Source: JAWLHU01 sp041690255 (GTDB lineage Bacteria > Bacillota > Sulfobacillia > Symbiobacteriales > Symbiobacteriaceae). From it: 64,000 nucleotides of DNA. Location of the stretch: assembly GCA_041690255.1 (NCBI GenBank), contig JAWLHU010000004.1, positions 310,001-374,000 on the forward strand, written 5' to 3'. The position numbers and the translations under genes were made by a program. Below are positions 43,601 through 52,457 of this stretch, piece by piece (position 1 is the first letter of the stretch; every line of letters starts with the position of its first letter). A model generated the notes under the pieces. It ran no database searches and was not told the DNA's origin. It saw only the letters and a list, made by a program, of their open reading frames with translations.

Positions 43601-43629
43601 GTGCCCTTACCTCCCGAGAGGCCGACTTA

Positions 43630-44553
43630 TTACTCGATCAGTTTGGTGGCCACCAGACCGAAGTTCGGGGCGGTACCACTCGCCTCGCCTTCACCTACGA
43701 TCCGCATGAACCGACCGGTGATCTCACCCTTGTCAGAGCCGGTCTCTGCGACGGTTTCGAGGAAGAACATGGCGAATCCGACGATCTGTACCTCACCACG
43801 CCCATTCACCGTCCAGTCCTGGAGGACCGGAATCGGCAGGAGCCGGGGTGAACCCTTCTGCACGGTTGTATGGGTAGCATAAGGATCCAGGCTGATCCGG
43901 TACCGAACTGCCCGCACCGTAGGCGTCGCCATGTTGCCTGTCTCGGTCTCGATCCACTGACCAGCCCGAAGCCACGCCTGATATCCGTTCATCAGGTTCT
44001 GTTCATACATGGAGGCACCGCTTTTGCCGAGGGAGAGCGCCTGGTAGTTACCAGGGGCGATCGTTCCATCGTTAGCCGAGAGCTTCAGGACCACCGGCTG
44101 GCCTATCTGCCAATCTGCCTGGGCGACGCCAAGCGGAACGGCCCCATTCACTCCACTCAGAGCCGCCACCTTGGCCGTGGCTCCGCCGACAGTGCTACCC
44201 CATTGATGGCCCATCACCCGGGCAAACGTCATCGGAATTGTGTTACGCACCCGGACCTTCACCTGCTTGGTGCTCTCATCAACCGTGATCTCCTCGGGAA
44301 GAGCGCCCATTCCATTCTTCTCCAGGTAGCGTGCAGCTACCTCACGGGCCTCATCCGGATCATCCAGCATATACGGGGCGGCGGAAAGCGCTGCCACATC
44401 GGCCACGGTGGAGAGCCGCTCCCGCTCCACGTAGAGCCGACCCACGTCTACCGCCAGGGCGGTCAGCCCCATCAGAGCGACCATACTGATTGCTACTAGC
44501 GGGATGACCGAACCGCGTTCGTCCGTTACGAACCGCAGTCTGTTTTTCTTCAT
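43630..44553 (-). CDS. TadG-like pilus assembly protein
   Basis: About 307 residues. The Tad domain motif FVTDERGSVIPLVAISMVALMGLTALAVDVGRLYVER is at the N-terminus (basic, then prepilin-like hydrophobic helix), followed by ADVAALSAAPYM and a long extracellular region. TadG-like proteins may be minor structural or anchoring subunits. ATG at 44553, seven bases after TGAGGAGC, is chosen over 44568. It overlaps the tadE end region, and tadE precedes it directly. Confidence 0.85.
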   Translation of the reverse strand: MKKNRLRFVTDERGSVIPLVAISMVALMGLTALAVDVGRLYVERERLSTVADVAALSAAPYMLDDPDEAREVAARYLEKNGMGALPEEITVDESTKQVKVRVRNTIPMTFARVMGHQWGSTVGGATAKVAALSGVNGAVPLGVAQADWQIGQPVVLKLSANDGTIAPGNYQALSLGKSGASMYEQNLMNGYQAWLRAGQWIETETGNMATPTVRAVRYRISLDPYATHTTVQKGSPRLLPIPVLQDWTVNGRGEVQIVGFAMFFLETVAETGSDKGEITGRFMRIVGEGEASGTAPNFGLVATKLIE

Positions 44554-44564
44554 GATGATGCTCC

Positions 44565-44945
44565 TCACTCGACCCGGCCGGTCAACTGACCGTTCAAGGG
44601 TACCTCGGTACCGGCGATGCCAAACGTCGCCAGGAAGCGATAGCGATAGGTCACCACCACGGTCACGTCCGTACCGGTCATGCGTGAGCCCGCTGGACTG
44701 ATGAGCACCGTAACTCGGTCTGGCTCGAGGGCGGGCATGGAATCCCTGGCCCGGTCCTCAATCTCGGCGTCAGTCGCTCCGGTAATGCCGGCTCGGACCG
44801 CTTCGCGGGCAGCGTGGTTAACCGTCAGGACGGCGTTGGCCATGCGAGCGACATCCACTATGCCCACCAGGAGCCACAAGAGGATCGGCAGGACGAGAGC
44901 CATCTCGACAGTGGCCTGCCCCTTACTTCCGGCCTTCCGCTTCAT
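44565..44945 (-). CDS. tadE: TadE-like pseudopilin
   Basis: 126 residues. The prepilin-like segment KGQATVEMALVLPILLWLLVGIVDVARM with conserved Glu in the hydrophobic helix is diagnostic of TadE, a minor pseudopilin processed by the TadV prepilin peptidase. The rest is a small beta domain (VTVVVTYRYRFLATFG). It sits between flp and the TadG-like gene. No tadV is seen in the window. Confidence 0.88.
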   Translation of the reverse strand: MKRKAGSKGQATVEMALVLPILLWLLVGIVDVARMANAVLTVNHAAREAVRAGITGATDAEIEDRARDSMPALEPDRVTVLISPAGSRMTGTDVTVVVTYRYRFLATFGIAGTEVPLNGQLTGRVE

Positions 44946-45026
44946 CCCAGGTTCACCTCGCTTGAGTCATCCGAATGAAGCGGGCCGGCCGGCGTGCACT
45001 GCCGACCGGCCCATGTGGTTATGCTG

Positions 45027-45215
45027 TTACGACCCGGAGGGATTGGCCAGCTTGGTTGTGATGTTCTGGAAGAACGTGTTGATCTGCCCGCCGAGAGCGA
45101 CGACGGCCACGACAACCGCCAGTGCGATCAAACCGATGATCATGCCGTACTCAACGAGACCCTGGCCCTCTTCCCGCTTCATCAGGTTCTGGAACTTGAC
45201 ATACATCTTCAACAT
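45027..45215 (-). CDS. flp: Flp/Fap-type pilin
   Basis: 62 residues, first gene of the tad operon. The Flp motif is present: KREEGQGLVEYGMIIGLIALAVVVAVVALG, with conserved Glu-Tyr after the prepilin cleavage site GQGLVEYG, then a short hydrophilic C-terminus. The ATG follows AAAAGGAGGA with good spacing. Upstream lies a terminator hairpin and a c-di-GMP-I riboswitch, so pilin expression is likely controlled by c-di-GMP. Confidence 0.93.
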   Translation of the reverse strand: MLKMYVKFQNLMKREEGQGLVEYGMIIGLIALAVVVAVVALGGQINTFFQNITTKLANPSGS

Positions 45216-45251
45216 GGTTCAAGTCCTCCTTTTTCCTGGCAGCGGGTGCAA

Positions 45252-45292
45252 AAGAGGCTCCCTCCGACTGGTCGGTCCGAAGGGAGCCTCTT
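45252..45292 (-). terminator. Terminator of the c-di-GMP riboswitch upstream of flp
   Basis: AAGAGGCTCCCT / AGGGAGCCTCTT (45281-45292 paired with 45252-45263), a 12-base perfect stem ending in TTTTGC on the minus strand, located between the aptamer and flp. This is the expected expression platform. Confidence 0.88.
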
Positions 45293-45331
45293 GCCTTGCC
45301 AGGGGGAGGATGGCGGTGCAAGTGCTTCCCA

Positions 45332-45424
45332 TTCGGTAGCCCGGCTGCCGTGGACCGCTCGGGGAGCGATCGGTAGGCCCGTGGCTTTGCGCCCGCAGCT
45401 TTCGTTGCGTTTGCCTTTATCGTG
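45332..45424 (-). promoter_or_regulatory. Cyclic di-GMP-I (GEMM) riboswitch controlling the flp-tad operon
   Basis: Minus-strand elements in order: AAAGGCAAACGCAACGAAAG (P2 start, tetraloop GAAA), GGGCGCAAAGCCACGGGCCTA, a variable hairpin, then GCAGCCGGGCTACCG. These are the conserved parts of the GEMM-I aptamer. The terminator at 45252-45292 lies about 40 bases downstream. Whether c-di-GMP turns transcription on or off cannot be read directly. Confidence 0.9.
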
Positions 45425-45669
45425 GGTGGAGGAGTCCTTTTTTGCGAGCCACCGATCGGTTCTGGTTTTTCGGTGGCTGCCCGTCTTGCTTGTCTATAAT
45501 CTACCACGCCCATAACGGCTTGCCATCGAACTGCAGGCCCATCTTCGCGGCGCCGATCATTGGGACCCTGGTCCTATAGACCTGATCATTGGACCCAGGC
45601 CCCGAGCGCGAACCCGCACAGCGCCGAGCGCCGGGGCGTGTTGTTACACCCCGGCGCCTCTCCGTCCTA

Positions 45670-46506
45670 TCAGTCGTCCCACCCGGCCGAGCCGGATGCC
45701 TGGGGCAGGTGAGTCCCGGCTCCCTGGCTCTCGCGGGAGAGGAGGATCACGTGGGGCGTCCCCTCCACCGGATGCCGGATCACCTTGACCCGGCTCCCAT
45801 AGACCCCGAGGATGTTCGCCTCGGTCAGGAGATCGCCGGGCGGGCCCTCGGCGTAGCGGCATCCATCTTTCATGAGCAGGATCCGGTCGGCGTACTGGGC
45901 GGCCAGGTTCAGATCGTGGAGGACCGCGAGGACGGTCAACCCCTCCTGCCGGTTGAGCCGGCGGCAGAGGTCGAGGATCTCCACCTGATGCGAGATGTCC
46001 AGGTGGGCGGTCGGCTCGTCCAGGATCAGGAGACTCGGCTCCTGGGCCAGGGCCCGGGCGATCATCACCCGCTGCCGCTCGCCGCCGGAGAGCTGGGTGA
46101 CCGACCGGCGGGCCAACTGGTCGGTCCCGGTCGCCAGGAGCGCTCGCCTTACGGCGGCCCGGTCCCGCTCAGTCTCACCCCGCAGCTTCGAGAGGTACGG
46201 CAGCCGGCCCAGCATGACGATCTCCTCGACCGTGAAGTCGAAGCCGACCGTCGTGTCCTGGGCGACGACCGCCATCTGCCGGGCCAGATCCCGGGCGGAT
46301 AGGCGGCTGATCTCACGCCCATTCAAGAGGATCCGGCCGGAGGCGGGCTTCAGCGCCCGGCTGATCGCCCGGACGAGCGTGGACTTGCCGCTGCCGTTCG
46401 GTCCGACCACCGCCAGCCACTCCCCCCGGTTCACTCGGAGGTCGAGCCCGTTCAGCACGGCTCGGGTGCCGTAGGTGCATGTGAGCGATTCGACGGTCAG
46501 GTACAT
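45670..46506 (-). CDS. btuD: ABC transporter ATP-binding protein, BtuD/FecE type
   Basis: 278 residues. Walker A AVVGPNGSGKSTLVRAI near residue 34, Q-loop VVAQDTTVGFDFT, signature TQLSGGERQRVMIARAL, Walker B LLILDEPTAHLD, and switch His in VLHDLNLAA. This class pairs with FecCD permeases for cobalamin or siderophores. The upstream cobalamin riboswitch points to B12. The start at ATG 46506 follows GGAGG by a rather long spacing. A long in-frame extension beyond it is antisense noise of the permease. Confidence 0.9.
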   Translation of the reverse strand: MYLTVESLTCTYGTRAVLNGLDLRVNRGEWLAVVGPNGSGKSTLVRAISRALKPASGRILLNGREISRLSARDLARQMAVVAQDTTVGFDFTVEEIVMLGRLPYLSKLRGETERDRAAVRRALLATGTDQLARRSVTQLSGGERQRVMIARALAQEPSLLILDEPTAHLDISHQVEILDLCRRLNRQEGLTVLAVLHDLNLAAQYADRILLMKDGCRYAEGPPGDLLTEANILGVYGSRVKVIRHPVEGTPHVILLSRESQGAGTHLPQASGSAGWDD

Positions 46507-46538
46507 GGCGGTGGTGCACCTCCAGTCCAGGTTCCATC

Positions 46539-47582
46539 TCAGTCGGGCTTCAGGTGGCGGCGGAGGATCCAGAGGAAGAAGGGTCCGCCGATCACGGCCA
46601 TGACCAGCCCTACCGGGATCTCGGTGGCGCCGAGCAGCGAGCGGGCCAGGGTATCGGCCACGACCAGGACCACGGCCCCGACGAGGGCCGAGGCGGGGAG
46701 CAGGAAGCGGTGATCGGGGCCGACCAGCATGCGAACCAGGTGTGGCACGATCAGGCCGACAAAGCCGATCGCGCCGGCAAAGGCGACCGACGCGGCGGTC
46801 AGCAGGGCGCCGGCGACCAGGATCACCCGCTTCAGCACCTCCACCTCCACCCCCATCGTCCGGGCGGGCTCCTCTCCGAGCAGAAAGGCGTTCAGCTCCC
46901 GCCCGTAGTAGACCAGCACGGCCAGCCCGAGCACGAGGTAGGGCAGCATCCAGCCGACCTTCCACCAGTTGGCGCCACCGAGGCCTCCCATCATCCAGAA
47001 GACGATGGCGTCCCGCGCCTGGGAGTTCGTAAAGTAGAGGATCAGGGAGACGATCGATGTTGCGAGCGAACCGACGGCCACGCCGGCCAGGAGCAGCCCC
47101 ACCAGGGGCACCTGACCGCCGACGCTGGCCAGGTTGTAGACGATGGTGACGGCGGCAAGGCCACCGAGGAAGGCGAAGAGCGGGACCGGTCCCAGCTTCC
47201 AGACCCCCGCCAGGGGCAGGCGGATCCGGTCGATGAAGGCGATGGCCAGCGCACCGCCCAGTGCCGCCCCGGAGGAGGCCCCAAGCACGTACGGATCGGC
47301 AAGCGGGTTCCGGAAGAGCCCCTGGTAGGCGCCGCCGGCCACGGAGAGCGCCATGCCGACGAGCATCGCCATGATCACCCGCGGAAAGCGGATATCCCAG
47401 AGGATCACCGGTGCGGTCTCTGACCAGGTCGGCTCCAGGCTGACGCCAATGCGGGTGAGCAGGATGCCCACCAGATCGCTCGGGGGGATGCGGACCGAGC
47501 CGATCCCTGCGGCCAGGAGCAGGACCAGGATGAGGGTCAGGGCGGCAATCAGCAGTACACGCTGTCCGCGAATCCCGCGCAT
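46539..47582 (-). CDS. btuC: FecCD-type ABC transporter permease, probable BtuC
   Basis: 347 residues with about ten helices. Conserved FecCD segments: DIRFPRVIMAMLVGMALSVAGGAYQGLFRNPLADPYVLGASSGAALG, FLGGLAAVTIVYNLA, and FAGAIGFVGLIVPHLVRMLVGPDHRFLLP. ATG at 47582 is preferred because GGGAGGTGG lies just upstream. The longer frame overlaps btuF. It is the middle gene of the btuF-btuC-btuD set. Confidence 0.92.
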   Translation of the reverse strand: MRGIRGQRVLLIAALTLILVLLLAAGIGSVRIPPSDLVGILLTRIGVSLEPTWSETAPVILWDIRFPRVIMAMLVGMALSVAGGAYQGLFRNPLADPYVLGASSGAALGGALAIAFIDRIRLPLAGVWKLGPVPLFAFLGGLAAVTIVYNLASVGGQVPLVGLLLAGVAVGSLATSIVSLILYFTNSQARDAIVFWMMGGLGGANWWKVGWMLPYLVLGLAVLVYYGRELNAFLLGEEPARTMGVEVEVLKRVILVAGALLTAASVAFAGAIGFVGLIVPHLVRMLVGPDHRFLLPASALVGAVVLVVADTLARSLLGATEIPVGLVMAVIGGPFFLWILRRHLKPD

Positions 47583-47601
47583 GCCGCCACCTCCCTGCGA
47601 C

Positions 47602-48588
47602 TTACTCGCCAAATAACTCCGGGTGGATCTGCTCGGCCATCCAGTTGAGGCCCTGGATCAGGCGGGGCCCCGGCCGGACGACCAGGTTCTGGTCGGGGGC
47701 GCCGAAGACCTTTCCGTCCTTGACCGCCTTGAGCGACTCCCAGCCCTTCCGCTCCAAGATCGCCTTGGCACCATCGGGCGTGCCGGTGAAGATCACATCC
47801 GGATTGGCGGCGGCGAGTTGCTCCAGGGAGAACATCGCCCAGGGGTCCTTGGTGTCGGCGGCGGCGTTGGTGCCACCGGCCAGGCGGATCATATCATCAA
47901 TGAAGGAGTTGGGACCGGCGGTCTGAAGCGGGTCATGCCAGACCTCGTAGAAGACGACCGGCTTGGTGGTCGCCTTGGCCACCTTCTCCTCCACCGCCTT
48001 GGTGGCAGCCTGCATGTCGGCGACCAGCTTCTGGGCTGCCTCCTGGGCGTTCAGGACCTGGCCCAGGCTGGTGACGCCTGCGTAGAGTTCGGCGAAGTTG
48101 CCGGGATCGACGACGAACGTGGTCAGGTTGTACTCCTGCTCCAACTTGGTTCGATCCTGCTCGGAACCGTTGTAGAAGAGGATCAGATCCGGCTTGAGGG
48201 AGACGATCTTCTCGAAGTTGAAAGGGATGCCGCCAATCGACTCGACCTGCTGTGCCTCAGCGGGATAGTCGCAGAAGTCGGAGCGACCGACCAGCGAGGA
48301 GCCCTTGCCCAGGGCAAAGACGAGTTCGGTGTTGGCCGGGACGACGGAGACGATCCGCTTCGGCTCGGCGTTGAAGGTAATATCGCGGCCGGCGGCGTCC
48401 TTGACGGTGATCGGGTAGGTGGTCGCCTTGGAGGCGGGCTTGGCCGCTTCATTCGTGGAAGCAGCGGGCTGGGCCGGGGCGGGATCGGGCGTTGGCTCAG
48501 ATGTCTTGGGGGTGGAGCCGCAACCGGCAACCAGGGTCATCAAGAGCAGCAGAGCAGGCACAATATGGGTGGCGAAACGCTTCATCAT
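47602..48588 (-). CDS. btuF: ABC transporter substrate-binding lipoprotein, probable BtuF
   Basis: 328 residues. A lipoprotein signal (LLLLMTLVAGC, lipobox VAGC) is followed by a Pro/Ala/Thr-rich linker, then a class III substrate-binding fold with PKRIVSVVPANTELVFALG, DYPAEAQQVESIGG and a conserved Glu/aspartate pair (FYEVWHDPL, TKDPWAMFSLEQLAAANPDVIF). ATG at 48588 follows AGGAGGATAACG. It lies immediately downstream of the cobalamin riboswitch terminator, so it is the first controlled gene. Confidence 0.9.
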   Translation of the reverse strand: MMKRFATHIVPALLLLMTLVAGCGSTPKTSEPTPDPAPAQPAASTNEAAKPASKATTYPITVKDAAGRDITFNAEPKRIVSVVPANTELVFALGKGSSLVGRSDFCDYPAEAQQVESIGGIPFNFEKIVSLKPDLILFYNGSEQDRTKLEQEYNLTTFVVDPGNFAELYAGVTSLGQVLNAQEAAQKLVADMQAATKAVEEKVAKATTKPVVFYEVWHDPLQTAGPNSFIDDMIRLAGGTNAAADTKDPWAMFSLEQLAAANPDVIFTGTPDGAKAILERKGWESLKAVKDGKVFGAPDQNLVVRPGPRLIQGLNWMAEQIHPELFGE

Positions 48589-48644
48589 ATACGTTATCCT
48601 CCTGGAGTTGGGCAGTTCAGGCGAACAGATCAGGAACTCGGGCA

Positions 48645-48672
48645 ATAAAAGACCCCCGGCATCAGCCAGGGG
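48645..48672 (-). terminator. Terminator of the cobalamin riboswitch leader
   Basis: CCCCTGGC-TGAT-GCCGGGGG followed by TCTTTTATT (48654-48660 with 48665-48672), between the riboswitch and btuF. Confidence 0.85.
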
Positions 48673-48747
48673 AAAGGTTCAGGCACAGAGTCGGTGGACG
48701 CACCACGCGAGTCGTCTCCCCCTTTCCTCCGAAGGTGAGTCGTTACG

Positions 48748-48925
48748 CGAGCAGGCAGGTTTCCTGACTTGCGGATCAGCGCCAGCCTCCGACCTTCCCA
48801 GTGAGATCACCAGTGGTCATGCAGAAGAGGTTGGCTCCCCGTTTACAGTGGCGGGACCGTGCCGGATTCTCACCGGCTTCCCTTTTATCTCCCGGCCTCA
48901 GACCGGGAGCACCTACTCGGTTGCC
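48748..48925 (-). promoter_or_regulatory. Cobalamin riboswitch upstream of btuFCD
   Basis: Minus-strand hallmarks in order: AAGGGAAGCCGGTGAGAATC (about 48866-48885), CGGTCCCGCCACTGT, the core GGGAAGGTCGG, and the B12 box AAGTCAGGAAACCTGCCTGC at 48751-48770. The downstream terminator shows that vitamin B12 binding should stop transcription. Confidence 0.95.
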
Positions 48926-48990
48926 ATATTCGGTTGTCATGTTCCAGTATAATCCGGGCGATGAGTTCTGGCAAGCGCTATCGGCCTGGC

Positions 48991-49668
48991 CTAGCCGACC
49001 GGCTTCTCCTTATCAATGGTGACCAGGCCAACTCGCACGGCATAGAGTGCCGCCTGGGTCCGGTCGGAGACGCCGATCTTCTCGAAGATATGGGTCATAT
49101 GGTTCTTTGCGGTCTTCTCACTGATGAAGAGCGAGGCGGCGATCTCCCGGTTGGATGCGCCGTGCCCTACCAACCGCAGAACCTCCAACTCCCGTTCGGT
49201 CAGACCGGGGTCATCGGCTGCTCGCTTCTCCTTGTGAGGGCCGCGGGCCATCTCCATGAGTGCGATACCGGCCATCTTGGGGTGCATGTAGGGCCGCCCT
49301 TGGGAAGCTGCGCGTATGGCGTCGGCCACATCGGACGAGTCGGTATCCTTAAGCATATAGGAGTTGGCCCCCGCCTTGAGGGACTTCATGAGGTACTCCT
49401 GGTCCTCGTGCATGGTCAGCATGACAACGCCGATCTTGGGCAGCCGCTCCCGGATTCGGGAACAGGCCTCTAGCCCGCCACCGGGCATGGAGACATCCAG
49501 CACCACCACATCTGGGTGGAGCGACTCGGCCAGACGCAGGGCATCATCGCCATTCGCTGCCTCGCCCACCACCTTCAGATCAGGCTCCAGTTCGAGAACC
49601 TGCTTGAGCCCCTGGCGGAAGAGCGTGTGATCGTCTGCGATGAGAATCCGCACGGGTTCCGTCTGCAT
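48991..49668 (-). CDS. NarL/FixJ-family response regulator (DegU-like)
   Basis: 225 residues. A receiver domain has the acidic pocket in LIADDHTLFRQGL, phospho-Asp in VVVLDVSMPGGG near residue 56 and the conserved Lys in SYMLKDTD. A LuxR-type helix-turn-helix follows (LTERELEVLRLVGHGASNREIAASLF, SEKTAKNHMTHIFEKIGV). It is encoded 14 bases after the sensor kinase and in the same direction. It matches the DegS-DegU layout, in Bacillus linked to secreted enzymes and competence. Confidence 0.93.
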   Translation of the reverse strand: MQTEPVRILIADDHTLFRQGLKQVLELEPDLKVVGEAANGDDALRLAESLHPDVVVLDVSMPGGGLEACSRIRERLPKIGVVMLTMHEDQEYLMKSLKAGANSYMLKDTDSSDVADAIRAASQGRPYMHPKMAGIALMEMARGPHKEKRAADDPGLTERELEVLRLVGHGASNREIAASLFISEKTAKNHMTHIFEKIGVSDRTQAALYAVRVGLVTIDKEKPVG

Positions 49669-49682
49669 GAGCTCTCCTCCTG

Positions 49683-50681
49683 TCAGTCGATCAACGGAAA
49701 GAGGAAGGTCAGTTTGGCCCCCCGTCCCGGGGCGCTTTGAATCTCCATGGATCCACCGAGCAGGGCGGCCCGCTCGCGCATGCCGACCAGCCCGAACTTG
49801 GAACCACCTGCGCCTGGCTGAACCTGTGCGGGATCGAAGCCGGCACCGTCATCTTTCACGGACAGTTTGATCTCCTGGCCACCGGTGGTCTCTACGGTCA
49901 CCCAGACACGGGAGGCGCCGGCATGTTTGGCTACATTGGTCAGCGCCTCCTGGACGAGCCGGAAGAGCGCCACCTCAAAGGCGGGGTTGAACCGCCGCTC
50001 GTTGCCGTAAAAGGCGAAGTCGGTCTCGATACCGGAGCGGGCCTGATAGTCCTTCAGGTAGCCGCGCAGGGCCGGCACGAGGCCCAGGTCATCCAGCGCC
50101 ATGGGGCGCAGGTCGAAGATGATCTTGCGGACATCCTGGATCGAGAGGCGGACCAGTTCCTTAAGCTGGCCCAGCTCGTTCTTCAGGCGGTCAGAGTCCT
50201 GGTCGACCAGCCGCTGGCAGACATCGATCCGCAGGACGACTGAGTTGAGCAGCTGCGCCGGCCCGTCGTGAATCTCCCGGGCAAGGTGTCGCCGCTCCTC
50301 CTCCTGGACAGTGATAGCGTGGAGCCCAAGCCCTCTCCCCTGCTGGGCAGTCTCCAGCTTCGCACCAATGTCGCGGAAAGTCCGGGCCAGGGCGCCCATG
50401 GCGGGTGAGAGTCTCTCCGCCGCCTGGTCCCACTGGGCCAGAAGGGAGCCAATTCGCGTATTGCGGACCATGAGGGTCTGGATCGACCGCTCCGTCTCCT
50501 CCGGCGTCGCACCGGTGGCGAGGCGGAGTCTGAGGGCCGTGATCTCGTTTTGGAGCCGGTCCTGATCCGACTTGAGTTCATCGAAGACCTGGAGTCCCTG
50601 AACAATGCCTTCCTGGAGGGCGACGAGGTGCTCTCGCACGCCTCCATCGAGCCCTTGAGTCTTGGTTTCCGGCGACTTCAT
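49683..50681 (-). CDS. Cytoplasmic sensor histidine kinase (DegS-like)
   Basis: 332 residues, no membrane segment. A long coiled-coil sensor part (residues 1-140, with EERRHLAREIHDGPAQLLN) leads to the dimerisation/phosphoacceptor helix with His in REIHDGPAQ. The HATPase domain has N box QEALTNVAKHA, G1 DDGAGFDP and G2 GLVGMRERA. This is DegS layout. It pairs with the DegU-like regulator just downstream. Confidence 0.93.
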   Translation of the reverse strand: MKSPETKTQGLDGGVREHLVALQEGIVQGLQVFDELKSDQDRLQNEITALRLRLATGATPEETERSIQTLMVRNTRIGSLLAQWDQAAERLSPAMGALARTFRDIGAKLETAQQGRGLGLHAITVQEEERRHLAREIHDGPAQLLNSVVLRIDVCQRLVDQDSDRLKNELGQLKELVRLSIQDVRKIIFDLRPMALDDLGLVPALRGYLKDYQARSGIETDFAFYGNERRFNPAFEVALFRLVQEALTNVAKHAGASRVWVTVETTGGQEIKLSVKDDGAGFDPAQVQPGAGGSKFGLVGMRERAALLGGSMEIQSAPGRGAKLTFLFPLID

Positions 50682-50996
50682 GCAGCAGCCTCCCCCGATA
50701 CAGCGAAGCCTCCGACACGGAAGGCCGGGACAGCTTACCTTTTCCCCACCACAGCGGGAAAATCCTGCCGAAACTCGTCGATCCGTGCCCTGTAGTCGGT
50801 AAATTATTGATAAGTTTTACATATCGGGGCCAACAGTAGGGGCTTTGATATGTTTCGGACGATTGCAGGTGTTTCTGTCCGTGGACAGCGGATTTTGGGG
50901 GCGATTTGGCGTCACCTGTTGCCATGTTATGTGACCTTCCTGGCGCCCGGCGCATAGGTTGGAGTGTACCGGCACGCTAAAGGAGGTCGCGCAACC
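50682..50996. other. Intergenic region between the two-component system and the accessory island
   Basis: No convincing gene. Contains an inverted repeat TTTTCCC / GGGAAAA (about 50740-50762) and an AT-rich stretch around 50800-50835 likely to include promoters for the kinase operon (minus) and/or the small gene at 50997. I could not place exact promoter boxes. Confidence 0.4.
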
Positions 50997-51152
50997 TTGA
51001 AGGATTACGGCTATGTCATTCAGGTCCCGGTCGTGGTCAATACGAACACGGCTCAGGTCCTGGTTGTCACCGAGATCCCCCTGACCCCTCCCGCCTTTAA
51101 GATTCACGAGATCGACAAACTGATCGAAATCGATGACTCGATGTCGGGGTAG
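50997..51152 (+). CDS. Small hypothetical protein (51 residues)
   Basis: Starts at TTG, ten bases after a strong AAAGGAGG. The peptide (LKDYGYVIQVPVVVNTNTAQ...) has a hydrophobic first half with beta-strand pattern (VIQVPVVVNTNTAQVLVVTEIPL) and an acidic end (IHEIDKLIEIDDS). The ribosome binding site is the main evidence. No family recognised. It precedes the restriction-like gene by about 115 bases. Confidence 0.5.
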   Translation: MKDYGYVIQVPVVVNTNTAQVLVVTEIPLTPPAFKIHEIDKLIEIDDSMSG

Positions 51153-51267
51153 GTAGTAGTTGAAGAGGATCAGTATGACACCAATTCGTGCAGCACAGAA
51201 GGATATCTCATTGAACACTCAGAACTCTCTATAAGCTATATAGGAACTGTGAGAGGATCGGTGAGGT

Positions 51268-52343
51268 ATGGACTTCATTGATGAGATTCGCCAGTTCTCC
51301 GAAAAGGCCAAGAACGTTATTTCCCACTTGAAGACCGAAGAGGCAACCAAGACCGCTCTGATTCTCCCGTTCCTGCAGATCCTGGGGTACAACGTCTTTG
51401 ACCCGTTGGAGGTTGTGCCCGAGTACACCGCTGATGTGGGGACGAAGAAGGGTGAGAAGGTCGACTACGCTATCATGGTGGGAGGCAAGCCTGCCATCCT
51501 GATTGAGGCGAAGCCGGTCACCGACTCCCTGGCCGGGCATGGGACCCAGTTATTCCGATACTTCACCACCACACCCGCTAAGTTCGCCATTTTGACCAAT
51601 GGGTTGGTCTACAAATTCTTCTCTGACCTCCAAGAGCCTAACAAGATGGATGACCAAGCGTTCTTGGAGTTCAACATCATCGAACCCAGGGAAGCGCTTG
51701 TGGCCGAGGTCAAGAAGTTCCATAAGGAGACCTTCAATGCCGACGACCTTTTCTCGGCGGCGGCCAACCTCAAGTACTCCACCCAGATCCGCAGCATCTT
51801 TGAGTCCGAACTAAAGGAGCCCAGTGACGAGTTCCTGCGGTTTCTCCTGAGGGATGTCCATCCGGGCAAGATCACTCAGGGTGTGCTAGAGAAGTTCCGC
51901 CCACTGGTGAAGCGGACAATTGGCGTCTACCTGAGCGAGATGATTGGAGAGAAGCTCAAGTCGGCTATTGCGACCACGATGGAGACTGAGAAGCGGGTAG
52001 CTGCAGAAGCCGAGACTACTGAGGTTGCTGACGAGGACGCATCCAAGCCTAAGATAATGACCACCCTGGAGGAGTTGGAGGCGTTCTATACGATCAAGTC
52101 CATACTCCGCGAGGTAGTAGACACGAAGCGAATTACATACAAGGACACAGCGCGATTCTCATCGACAATAACGTCCGGAAGTGGGTCTGCCGGTTGTGGT
52201 TCGGGGAGACTAAGAAAGCTATTTGCCTGCAGTCGGGGACCAAGTCGGACCCGTGGGCTAACTTCGAGACCGTTGATGATCTCTACAAGTACCGTGACGA
52301 GATCGTCGAAACTGTAGCCCGAATCACTGGCGGAAAGCAGTAA
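51268..52343 (+). pseudogene. HsdR-N-like type I restriction protein with a frameshift near the C-terminus
   Basis: About 350 residues. The domain matches the N-terminal nuclease of type I restriction subunits found also as standalone proteins: LILPFLQILGYNVFDPLEVVPE, the PD-(D/E)XK core DYAIMVGGKPAILIEAKPVTDSL, and FRYFTTTPAKFAILTNG. After RITYKDTARF (about 52150) the frame ends in low-quality Ser/Thr/Arg-rich sequence. In the next frame the expected end continues (ILIDNNVRKWVCRLWFGE ... DDLYKYRDEIVETVARI, stop TAA 52341-52343). So one frameshift breaks it. A sequencing error is an equal possibility. Confidence 0.85.
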
Positions 52344-52389
52344 GGCTCTTCCACCAGATCGGTCTGACTGCCGCCGCAGAGTGGTAGGC

Positions 52390-52422
52390 AGGGCGTCCTC
52401 GCCAGACTGGCGGGGGCGCCCT
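52390..52422 (+). terminator. Terminator after the restriction-like gene
   Basis: AGGGCG / CGCCCT outer stem with inner CGCCA-GACT-GGCG, 47 bases after the in-frame end of the gene. Confidence 0.6.
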
Positions 52423-52457
52423 GATCGATGCCCACCATGCTGGAGGAGGGCGGTCAA

